This document shows positions 28,819 to 36,565 of a stretch of DNA of 64,000 nt, piece by piece. The stretch is from Chitinophaga sp. HK235 (GTDB taxonomy: Bacteria; Bacteroidota; Bacteroidia; Chitinophagales; Chitinophagaceae). Both the position numbers and the translations under genes were made by a program. Every line of letters starts with the position of its first letter. Within the stretch, counting starts at the first letter, position 1. Location of the stretch: NCBI RefSeq assembly GCF_018255755.1, contig NZ_CP073766.1:8182501-8246500 (forward strand), in the 5' to 3' direction. Under the pieces are notes generated by a model that saw nothing but the letters and a program-made list of their open reading frames with translations, had not been told where the DNA came from and made no database searches.

Positions 28819-28848
28819 AACGTGGAAGTGCTTCCTCACTTTCACGTT
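28819..28848 (-). promoter_or_regulatory. Hairpin in the leader of the first SusC gene
   Basis: Read on the minus strand, AACGT-GA-AAGTG and CACTT-CC-ACGTT form two 5-bp helices separated by a small internal loop, around the loop AGGAAG. It lies about 58 nt before the SusC start. It has no T tract, so a leader structure or protein site is more likely than a terminator. Confidence 0.35.
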
Positions 28849-28901
28849 TTTCTTTGGTAAGGGAAAATGATGACTGTTTAATTCATAATGCGCGGATTTA
28901 A

Positions 28902-28946
28902 TTGTTCACTGATAATAGTTGTTCACTGATTAATAAATGGTCACTG
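28902..28946 (-). repeat. Three short direct repeats upstream of the first SusC gene
   Basis: TTGTTCACTGAT occurs at 28902-28913 and 28919-28930. A shorter copy (TCACTG) at 28941-28946 continues the series; the TCACTG cores are spaced 17 and 18 bp. They lie in the 193-bp gap between FecR and SusC, where an internal promoter would be expected. The role is not known. Confidence 0.45.
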
Positions 28947-28954
28947 TTGTAATA

Positions 28955-30085
28955 TCAATATTGGCTTACATATATCTTCTGCTGTTCTATCCTGAATTTT
29001 AACAGACCCGCCTGTTGTATGGTGTGTAATACTTTAGATACATTTTCGAAGCGTGAAATAGTCCCTTCCATCCCATTGGTGGGAATGTTACCTTCATAGA
29101 TCACTTCTACGTCATACCAGCGGGCTATTTTACGCATCACCTCATAAATGTTTTCATCATTAAATTCGAAGTAGCCGTTCTTCCAGGCTACAATGCCTTC
29201 CGTGGAAACCTTTGTTATGTTAAGTGTTCCGTTGGCGCTGCTGATCGCTTGCTGCCCCGGTTGCAGTACTTTCTGATCGTTTATTTTAATGGCGCCTTCC
29301 AGCAGGGTGGTTTTGGCAAAAGGTTCATCCGGGTAGTTGTTGACATTAAAATGGGTACCCAGTACTTTGATATTCTGCCGGTTGGTACGTACCACAAAGG
29401 GATGTGCCGGATCACTAGGTACTTCAAAGTAGGCTTCCCCGTTCACTTCTACCTGGCGGGTGTTCATGCCGGCAAAGGAGGTGGGGAAGGTCAGTGTGGT
29501 AGAAGCGTTTAGCCATACCCGTGTGCCATCGGGGAGGGTGATCTGGTATTGTTCTCCCCTTGCAGTGCTCAGGGTATTGTATTGCGGAGCGGCAGTTGTT
29601 CCGGCGGATACAGGCCGGTATTCCAGTGTGCCATCCGCTGTTTTGGTGATTTCCGCTCCGGTCTGTGCTGCCAGTTTCCCTTGTTGTACGTCGGCCAGTA
29701 GTATTTTTTTGCCATTGGCTAAGATGAGGGTAGCGGTATTTTTTCCGGAGGGAACATCGTGTGATAGCGCGGCAACAGCGGAGGGTGCAGCAGGTGTGAC
29801 TTGTCTGTCGCCGGAATGCCTGAAAAAGAGCACGCTGCCGGCGATGACACCGGTGAGCAGGGCGGCTGCAGCGATGCGCCAGCCTACTACCTTTGGCTTG
29901 GGGGCAAGGCCTGTCTGCTGCCGGATTTTTTTCCATGTCCGGGATTCCTGGCCGGCGAGGTCATTGATCTCCGGTTCCTGTTCCTGCATGGCGTCGCACC
30001 AGGCGTTATATACCGCCAGATCTTCGTCTGTGGCCGTATTGCTGGTGATACGATCTATGATGTCGGCTAAGCGTTCTTTGTCCAT
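28955..30085 (-). CDS. FecR family anti-sigma factor
   Basis: This 376-residue inner-membrane protein has an N-terminal cytoplasmic sigma-binding part (about 70 residues). One transmembrane segment (IAAAALLTGVIAGSVLFF) follows. The periplasmic FecR domain contains YQITLPDGTRVWLNASTTLT, VEVNGEAYFEV and VLGTHFNVNNYPDE. A DUF4974-type end follows (YFEFNDENIYEVMRKIARWY). FecR proteins hold the ECF sigma factor until the STN domain of the partner receptor signals through the periplasm. The sigma gene is 77 bp upstream and SusC 193 bp downstream, so the partners are adjacent. Confidence 0.94.
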   Translation of the reverse strand: MDKERLADIIDRITSNTATDEDLAVYNAWCDAMQEQEPEINDLAGQESRTWKKIRQQTGLAPKPKVVGWRIAAAALLTGVIAGSVLFFRHSGDRQVTPAAPSAVAALSHDVPSGKNTATLILANGKKILLADVQQGKLAAQTGAEITKTADGTLEYRPVSAGTTAAPQYNTLSTARGEQYQITLPDGTRVWLNASTTLTFPTSFAGMNTRQVEVNGEAYFEVPSDPAHPFVVRTNRQNIKVLGTHFNVNNYPDEPFAKTTLLEGAIKINDQKVLQPGQQAISSANGTLNITKVSTEGIVAWKNGYFEFNDENIYEVMRKIARWYDVEVIYEGNIPTNGMEGTISRFENVSKVLHTIQQAGLLKFRIEQQKIYVSQY

Positions 30086-30162
30086 AAAAAGGCCTGTTAT
30101 CTCCCTGTTGTATATTAAGGGACATCAAAAAGGGGTACCCCCCAAACGAAGAGAAAAAAAAT

Positions 30163-30732
30163 TTAGAAAAAAAGGAGGGTGAGCATTTTTTTGCCCAGGT
30201 CTGATTTTAATTTTTTGAGGGCGATGGTGATCTGGTTCTCCACCGTTTTTTCGGAGATGCCCAAACGGGCGGCGATTTCCTTATTGCTGAAATGCTGCAT
30301 CCTGCTGAGCTGGAAGATCTCCCGGGCCCGTTCGGGCAGGGTGGCAGTAAATTCGTTGATCACCTTCCGTAATGCTTTCACATCGATATCATCATCAATG
30401 AGTGTGAAGGTGTGATGGGTGATATTGGTAGAGAGGATGGTGGCACGCCGTTGTGAGGTTTGTATGGTCCTGGCCAGCCGGTACCGTACGGCAGCCATCA
30501 GATAGCCTTTCAGCGTGGTGATGTCCAGTTGTTCCCTGTTCTCCCATATCCATACAAATATTTCCTGGATCACATCACTGCATTCTTCTTCATCATTCAG
30601 AATATTGTAGGCATAACGGAAAAGCAACCCGAAATAGCGGGCATAAACCTCGTTAAAGGCAGGTTCCTGTCCTTCCTTCAGTAAAAGAAGTAATTCGGCG
30701 TCACTGAGTGCTTTATAATCCCACATATTCAT
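30163..30732 (-). CDS. ECF-type RNA polymerase sigma-70 factor
   Basis: This is a sigma factor of about 189 residues. Region 2 (FNEVYARYFGLLFRYAYNIL, DVIQEIFVWIWENRE) and region 4 (LPERAREIFQLSRMQHFSNK, then IAARLGISEKTVENQI) are both clear. Three starts are possible: TTG 30744, ATG 30732 and ATG 30726; the last two differ by two residues. It heads the order sigma, FecR, SusC, SusD, GH16 and is predicted to be released by FecR when the SusC receptor is loaded. No TAnnTTTG element is obvious in front of it. Confidence 0.93.
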   Translation of the reverse strand: MNMWDYKALSDAELLLLLKEGQEPAFNEVYARYFGLLFRYAYNILNDEEECSDVIQEIFVWIWENREQLDITTLKGYLMAAVRYRLARTIQTSQRRATILSTNITHHTFTLIDDDIDVKALRKVINEFTATLPERAREIFQLSRMQHFSNKEIAARLGISEKTVENQITIALKKLKSDLGKKMLTLLFF

Positions 30733-30869
30733 AAAGTCAGCCAATAAAGCAAATCCAGCACGTATTTGAAGAATGATTGGCCTGGCAGGTCAAATTTGGG
30801 TTTTTTTTGTGAATAGTGCAAGAATTTATGGAGACTTCACTATTGGTAAAACTGTAACCCTACAATTGG

Positions 30870-30877
30870 TATATTTG
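30870..30877 (+). promoter_or_regulatory. Candidate -7 promoter element
   Basis: TATATTTG matches TAnnTTTG exactly and lies 34 bp before the ATG at 30912. A TTG is present 24 bp upstream, slightly farther than usual. It probably serves the three-gene group 30912-32559. Confidence 0.5.
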
Positions 30878-30911
30878 CCTGCACCAATTTCATCCTTGAA
30901 AAATTAACGCA

Positions 30912-31607
30912 ATGGCAAAAAACACCAGGGGAGGGGCTCTTATCCATCAGTCGGGTTTTGACTTCCTGAATGCCTTAAAAAAGAATAATAACAGAGAATG
31001 GTTCAATGCTCATAAAGACACCTATGTTCATGAGTTGAAACAAGTGGAGGAATTCGCTGATGCTTTGCTGGCAGACCTTTCTTCCCATGATGTGATTGAA
31101 ACGCCTTCCGGAAAACAAAGCCTCTTCAGAATATACCGCGATACCCGGTTTTCTTCAGATAAAACACCTTATAAAACACACTGGAGCGGCGGCTTTAAAA
31201 GAGCTACCCAATACCGCCGGGGAGGATACTACTTTCAGATAGAACCCGGCAACACCTTTATCGGAGGCGGCTTCTGGGGACCTGTAACCGATGATCTCAA
31301 AAAAATCCGCGAAGACATTGCCTTTGACCCGGCCCCATTGCGGAAGATCATCAACAGTAAATCGTTTGTAAATACCTTCGGCTCTTTAGAGGGAGAACAG
31401 CTGAAGAAAGTGCCCCGCGGTTATGATGCACAACATGAGGGGGCAGATCTCCTGCGCTATAAGCAGTTTTTGCTGATCAGACGCTTTTCCGATGAAGAAG
31501 TGCTGAGTGAACAATTCAGGAAAGAGGCAGGTAAAACTTTCGCAGCCATGCGCCCTTTCTTTGATTATATGAGTGAAGTGTTGTCTACTGATTCCAACGG
31601 CCTGTAA
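30912..31607 (+). CDS. DUF2461 domain-containing protein
   Basis: This 231-residue cytoplasmic protein belongs to the DUF2461 family (TIGR02453). The marks are FDFLNALKKNNNREWFNAHK near the start, FRIYRDTRFSSDKTPYKTHW in the middle, and GGGFWGPVTDDLKKIRE. It has no signal peptide. It is followed 10 bp later by a thioesterase gene. The family has no established biochemical role, so none is given. Confidence 0.9.
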   Translation: MAKNTRGGALIHQSGFDFLNALKKNNNREWFNAHKDTYVHELKQVEEFADALLADLSSHDVIETPSGKQSLFRIYRDTRFSSDKTPYKTHWSGGFKRATQYRRGGYYFQIEPGNTFIGGGFWGPVTDDLKKIREDIAFDPAPLRKIINSKSFVNTFGSLEGEQLKKVPRGYDAQHEGADLLRYKQFLLIRRFSDEEVLSEQFRKEAGKTFAAMRPFFDYMSEVLSTDSNGL

Positions 31608-31617
31608 TTTAATTCCT

Positions 31618-32058
31618 ATGCATACGATAGAACCACTGAAACCGGAAATAGAACAAAGGGTAAGAGACAGCTTTGGCCGGCAGAAGATGATGGCCCTGTA
31701 TGGCGCCACCATCACCGGTATTGGCAAAGGATTTTTTGAAATCAGCATGCCGCCCAGTGATATCCTCCTGCGGCCTTCCGGTATTTTTCACGGCAGTGCC
31801 ATCGCCGGTGTGACCGATGTGGTGGCTGGTTACAGTGCCGCCACCGTACCGGTAGAAGATCCTTACTTTGTAACCGTTGAATTCAAAATCAATTTTCTCA
31901 ATCAGGCCCAAGGTGACCTGCTGGTAGGTCAGGGTAAAGTAGTAAAGGCCGGTGCCACCCTGACCGTCGTTCAAACAGATGTATACACCCGCACCGGAGA
32001 CCGCGAAACCCACGTGGCCACCGCGCTGGTGACAATGATGAGAATTAATAAACGTTAA
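31618..32058 (+). CDS. PaaI-type hotdog-fold thioesterase
   Basis: This 146-residue protein starts at the ATG at 31618, 10 bp after the DUF2461 stop. The longer in-frame reading from 31573 overlaps that gene. Hotdog features are PSGIFHGSAIAGVTDVVAGY (the HG-x-x-x-A-x-x-D type active-site helix), VTVEFKINFLNQAQGDLLVG, and a final strand GDRETHVATALVTMM. PaaI-like enzymes hydrolyse acyl-CoA thioesters, often aryl-acetyl-CoA derivatives. The acyl group is unknown, and the neighbours give no pathway. Confidence 0.88.
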   Translation: MHTIEPLKPEIEQRVRDSFGRQKMMALYGATITGIGKGFFEISMPPSDILLRPSGIFHGSAIAGVTDVVAGYSAATVPVEDPYFVTVEFKINFLNQAQGDLLVGQGKVVKAGATLTVVQTDVYTRTGDRETHVATALVTMMRINKR

Positions 32059-32061
32059 CCA

Positions 32062-32559
32062 ATGGAAATAACCACCATCAGTACATTTCTGCCCTATTAC
32101 GACAAAATCAGGGAGCGTACCAAAAGATTGCTGGCCGTAGTGCCACCCGATTCGCTGGACTGGGCCTATATGCCCGGCAAATTCACCATCGGTGATGAAA
32201 TACGGCATATCGCCACCATCGAAAGATATATGTTTGCCGAAACAATAGCCGGCCGGCTTAGCATCTACAACGGCTGCGGTAAAGACCTGGCAGACGGCTA
32301 CGGCCCTGTCATGGAATATTTTGACCGCCTGCATGAAGAGTCGATGGCTATCTTCCGCGCACTCAGCGATGAAGACCTGCAACGTAAATGTACCACTCCC
32401 GGCAACGCTACCATGCCCGTCTGGAAATGGATGCGGGCCATGGTGGAACATGAAATCCATCACCGGGCGCAGTTATATATTTACCTCAATATGATCGGTG
32501 TGAAAACACCGCCTATGTTCGGGCTGACAGCGGAAGAAGTGGCAGCGTATAGTAAGTAA
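32062..32559 (+). CDS. DinB family protein
   Basis: This is a 165-residue four-helix-bundle protein of the DinB/YfiT-like type. Three histidines in the family positions could bind a metal: one in GDEIRHIATIERYM and two in MVEHEIHHRAQLYIYLNMIG. It starts 3 bp after the thioesterase stop and so is translationally coupled to it. Members act in thiol (bacillithiol-type) transfer or are uncharacterised; the specific function here is unknown. Confidence 0.88.
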   Translation: MEITTISTFLPYYDKIRERTKRLLAVVPPDSLDWAYMPGKFTIGDEIRHIATIERYMFAETIAGRLSIYNGCGKDLADGYGPVMEYFDRLHEESMAIFRALSDEDLQRKCTTPGNATMPVWKWMRAMVEHEIHHRAQLYIYLNMIGVKTPPMFGLTAEEVAAYSK

Positions 32560-32893
32560 AGTCAGGAGAGACAAGTCTGCTATAACAATAGGGATTTAAT
32601 GTTATGGATAACATAACATTAAATCCCTATTGTTCCATAATAAACCCTATGTTCATGTAGCCATTAGTTGGATGAAGACTCATTAAGGGATAACGTTACC
32701 GACTATACTAAACTACATCATGACAGTATAACTTAATCATCCACTGCGTTTTGGTTGGGTTAAAAAAAGGGGGTACTTTGCGCTCCCAAAAGATAGTACA
32801 TGCTATTTTTTGTGAAAATCTAGAAGTTATATTTTAAAGAACCATGCTATGTCAGCCGCTGCAAACCTATATGCAGACCGGCCTTCTCTTGCT
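32560..32893 (+). other. Intergenic region with perfect palindrome and RHS-locus leader
   Basis: This 334-bp gap follows the DinB-like gene. It holds a 23-bp perfect inverted repeat (32584-32634) and, near 32785, TACTTTG, a one-base-short variant of the -7 consensus that could drive the RHS locus. I see nothing else. Confidence 0.5.
32584..32634. repeat. Perfect 23-bp inverted repeat
   Basis: The arms at 32584-32606 and 32612-32634 are exact reverse complements around the 5-nt loop GATAA; the left arm begins AACAATAGGGATTTAATG. No run of T follows on either strand. It may work as a bidirectional terminator, or it may be a small mobile repeat. Confidence 0.85.
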
Positions 32894-35800
32894 ATGAAAA
32901 GAATATTTGGAGTACTGCTGCATTGCTGTATATTGTTTGGAAACTTATCTGTTTGGGCCCAGGGACAACGACCTTCGTTGAAGGAACCTGTGAATGTGAT
33001 TCCTTCCTCTCCGGAAGCTTCAGCACTGGGACGTTATGGAGACTGGCCGGTGAGCTTACATACCGGTACCACCAATGTGAATGTTCCGTTCTACACTATT
33101 TCACAACGCGATCTGTCACTGCCGGTACAGTTGTCGTATCATGCTTCCGGTATTAAAGTCGAGGATGTGGCCTCCTGGGTAGGAACGGGCTGGGCGCTGG
33201 AAGCCGGCGGAATGATTACCCGTACCGTACAAGGTATCCCCGATGATGAGATGAATGGATATATGAGAACAAGAACTGAACTGGATAATCTGCCGAAAGT
33301 ATTTGATGCCAGACAGCCGAAAGACTATCAGATTCTGAGCAATGCCAGTCAAACAGGTACAACACCCTATGACACGGAGCCGGATTGGTACTTCTTTAAC
33401 TTCGCCGGGAAGTCAGGTAAGTTCTTTGTGGATAAAGACGGGTCTATGAAATCCATGCCGGTCAGCAATCTGAAAGTGATCCACTACCCTGGTTTTTATG
33501 GGGGGGATATCAATGAGCGTTATTGGGAAATTGTAGATGACAACGGTGTTACCTATTTCCTGGGGCTGAATGGGGCCTGGGAGCGAACTGCCTATCAGGA
33601 TGATGATAAAATGGTGCGTAGATCTGCTGTGAATGGCTGGTATCTGAATAAAATTATATCCCCCAACAAACAGGACAGCATTGTCTTTACCTATGAAGAC
33701 AAAAGTGAGTATTACGATGTAAAAGGTACGCAAGCGCTGGTCCTGCCGGAAAATGTTCCGGATAATTTTCTCACAATAACAATGCTGGAAAATGCCGGAT
33801 TCGGCTATTATGGTACTGCCTCCCGGGGAGCTGCAACAAATGCTGTCAGTGGTAAAACAAAACTCAGAACAATTACCTGGAAAGACGGTAGAATCGATTT
33901 CCACGCGGATACAAGGAGAAAGGATATTTCAGGTGTATTGCTGGATAGTATTGTTGTGCGCAACAATCAACAGGATATCATAAAAAAATATGAGTTTAAG
34001 TATGATAACAACTACAACAGGCCTTACCTGTTGAGTATTGTGCAACACCCGTCGCCGGATGTTACCCAGGATTATTATTCGTTTGAGTATGACAAATTTT
34101 CAATGCCTGACCGGTTCTCTGACGCACAGGATAAATGGGGATACTATAATGGAGCCACGAGCAATACCAATCTGATAGAGAATCATCCGGCGATGAGTAA
34201 ATATAAAAATCCATTTTCGCTGGCGAAGGCAGATAGAGTTGCTTCTTACGGGGCAACTGCCGGAAGCCTGACCAGGATAAAATACCCGACTGGTGGATAT
34301 ACTACTTTTGATTATGAGGTAAACCGTTATGACCGCACAGCCGAGCCGCCGAAAGAGATACCGGGTTATACCGGGCCTGGAGCTTTTTCCAGCGGAGTGT
34401 CATTTATAGCCTCGGATACTCGCCACGTTGAGCATACTATTAACTCCAGGGATCGGGTGGAAGGAAAATGCAGACTCACCATAAGTGTAAGCAACTACAT
34501 GAGGGGCGTGGAACCAGAAGATGCCTGGCTTCCCAGGTTTATCATCTATTCAATAAAGGACGATGGAACAGAAAGTGTTTTCTATGAATGGAATGCCCAT
34601 GATCATAAATTGATCAGCAACCCAACGTATAACAGCGATGGCACGGAAAATCTCAGCTATAATTCGGAAGGGTATTTTCCAAGTTTTCCCGATGGAAAAA
34701 TAAAATTTGTACTCGAGATTGTCTGTCTCAGAAGATTTGGTGGGGGGTGTCCCGTATTTCCAAGGATGCCGCAGATTTCGGCTACTTATGAATACATGAA
34801 GTACTATCCGCCAACCACCGAATCTCAGGCACAATACAATACCGCTGGTGGTATCAGAATAAAGGAAATGACCACCTTCAGTCATGATAATAAAGTAGTT
34901 GCCAGGAAGCAGTACAGCTATACGAAACCAGCCCTGGTGGATAATAAAACGCAGGAAGTGTCATCCGGAGTCTTGATCAGTACCCCCAATAACTATTCCA
35001 TCAGCAGAAGGGCATTGTCCTGTGGGCCTCTGTTTGATGCAGATGGAAAGCAGGCATGTAGCTTTTCCCAGGTAAGAGTAGGTACGTTTAGTTCTACGCC
35101 TGTTACAGTATTGGGCGTAACTGGCAGCGGCGGATATGTGGGGTATGAAAAAGTGACGGAAAAAGTATGGGACAACGGGAACAATACCGGAAAAACAGAT
35201 TATTATTTCAGTAAAGCAGAGAATGGGTACAACAATCCTAATATACATGACAGTTACACTAATTTTGTGATAGGTGGATGGGGACTTCAATTTCCGCTAA
35301 TAGATCGTGGTTATGCAAGAGGCTTGCTTTTGCAGAAAGATATTTTTGCCATCACACCAACAGGCCAGGAAAAGCTGGTAGAGCAGGAGGTGAATCAATA
35401 CAATCTTAATGACAACCCGAATGATGATAACCTGGTCACATCCAGATATCTCAGGGTAGTGCGTTTGGGAGACTCTCTGAAAACGTGTTGTATAATGACA
35501 TATACCGACGCCGACAGAATAGCCGGCAGGGTATATGAATTCGGATATAGCTATTACAACGTTCTTTCTCCATGGGTAACACTGGCAAGCAAAACACTGA
35601 TGAAAGATGGAGTAACCACTACCACAAAATATTCCTATAATGCTTCCAATCAGATGATTTCAAGGGAGGAATGGGCCAATAGCAGAAACGAGACGGCTTT
35701 TACCGATCTGAAGTACCCCATCAATAAAGTGTGGACTGGTCAGGACCCTAAGGGCATCTATCAGAAAATGATCGACCGGAATATCATCTTGCCTGTGATA

Positions 35801-36511
35801 GAAGAAGAAAATGTAGTCAACGGAATACAAAGGAGCAAAACAACTGTAAGCTATAAGGACTGGTATAATAACGGTTTTATTATAAAGCCGGATACTGTTT
35901 TTACTTCCAATCTGGGTAAGCCAATGTATCCTGCTGTTATCTATAAGTCCTATGATCCTTTGGGTAATATCAGGGCCATGAGTGCCGGCAGCAACTTTAC
36001 CTCTTCTTTCGTATGGGGCTATGGCGATGCTTACCCGGTAATGAAGGCGGATAATGCAGAAGCCAGTGAAATATACTATGAAGGATTTGAGAATAGTGCA
36101 TTGCCGGGAGTGGCCACAGATGTATCTCATCAGGGGAATAAGTCTTTCAGGGGCACTTTGTCTGTTAATTTTATAAGACCTGATAACAAGGAATACCTGC
36201 TCTCATACTGGAAGTATAGTGGTGGCAGCTGGCAAAAAGTTATTCAGACACTAACAAGCGATAACCCGACGCTGAGTACAGGCGAGCCTATTGATGATAT
36301 TACCATATATCCTAAAGGGGCCGCACTGAGTACCTACAGTTACCTTCCACTGGTAGGTATAACGTCAGAGAACTCTCCTGTTAATATTCTCAGAAAATAC
36401 TCCTATGATAAATTGGGCAGATTGCAGATTGTACGCGATGCAGACAACAGAATACTGAAAATGCTTTGCTATAATTACTATGGGCAGTCCACCGATTGTC
36501 TGGCGAAGTAG
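32894..36511 (+). CDS. Large exported SpvB/RHS-like protein (first half of a two-gene RHS locus)
   Basis: This is a protein of about 1205 residues. The ATG at 32894 gives a good signal peptide (MKRIFGVLLHCCILFGNLSVWAQ); an ATG at 32849 would place 15 residues before it. The N-terminal part (YGDWPVSLHTGTTNVNVPFY, LPVQLSYHASGIKVEDVASW, GTGWALEAGGMITRTVQG) resembles the start of SpvB/TcB-type proteins. The rest has YD-like strands such as KYSYNASNQMISRE and the last YSYDKLGRLQIVRDADNRIL. It ends without a core or toxin domain, and an RHS protein with such a core follows after 54 bp. The two are probably co-expressed, and may assemble. The B-half analogy is inference. Confidence 0.75.
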   Translation: MKRIFGVLLHCCILFGNLSVWAQGQRPSLKEPVNVIPSSPEASALGRYGDWPVSLHTGTTNVNVPFYTISQRDLSLPVQLSYHASGIKVEDVASWVGTGWALEAGGMITRTVQGIPDDEMNGYMRTRTELDNLPKVFDARQPKDYQILSNASQTGTTPYDTEPDWYFFNFAGKSGKFFVDKDGSMKSMPVSNLKVIHYPGFYGGDINERYWEIVDDNGVTYFLGLNGAWERTAYQDDDKMVRRSAVNGWYLNKIISPNKQDSIVFTYEDKSEYYDVKGTQALVLPENVPDNFLTITMLENAGFGYYGTASRGAATNAVSGKTKLRTITWKDGRIDFHADTRRKDISGVLLDSIVVRNNQQDIIKKYEFKYDNNYNRPYLLSIVQHPSPDVTQDYYSFEYDKFSMPDRFSDAQDKWGYYNGATSNTNLIENHPAMSKYKNPFSLAKADRVASYGATAGSLTRIKYPTGGYTTFDYEVNRYDRTAEPPKEIPGYTGPGAFSSGVSFIASDTRHVEHTINSRDRVEGKCRLTISVSNYMRGVEPEDAWLPRFIIYSIKDDGTESVFYEWNAHDHKLISNPTYNSDGTENLSYNSEGYFPSFPDGKIKFVLEIVCLRRFGGGCPVFPRMPQISATYEYMKYYPPTTESQAQYNTAGGIRIKEMTTFSHDNKVVARKQYSYTKPALVDNKTQEVSSGVLISTPNNYSISRRALSCGPLFDADGKQACSFSQVRVGTFSSTPVTVLGVTGSGGYVGYEKVTEKVWDNGNNTGKTDYYFSKAENGYNNPNIHDSYTNFVIGGWGLQFPLIDRGYARGLLLQKDIFAITPTGQEKLVEQEVNQYNLNDNPNDDNLVTSRYLRVVRLGDSLKTCCIMTYTDADRIAGRVYEFGYSYYNVLSPWVTLASKTLMKDGVTTTTKYSYNASNQMISREEWANSRNETAFTDLKYPINKVWTGQDPKGIYQKMIDRNIILPVIEEENVVNGIQRSKTTVSYKDWYNNGFIIKPDTVFTSNLGKPMYPAVIYKSYDPLGNIRAMSAGSNFTSSFVWGYGDAYPVMKADNAEASEIYYEGFENSALPGVATDVSHQGNKSFRGTLSVNFIRPDNKEYLLSYWKYSGGSWQKVIQTLTSDNPTLSTGEPIDDITIYPKGAALSTYSYLPLVGITSENSPVNILRKYSYDKLGRLQIVRDADNRILKMLCYNYYGQSTDCLAK

Positions 36512-36565
36512 CCCGGTATAATAGCAAACCCTTATTCGACTAACATTTGTAGCATACTATACAAT

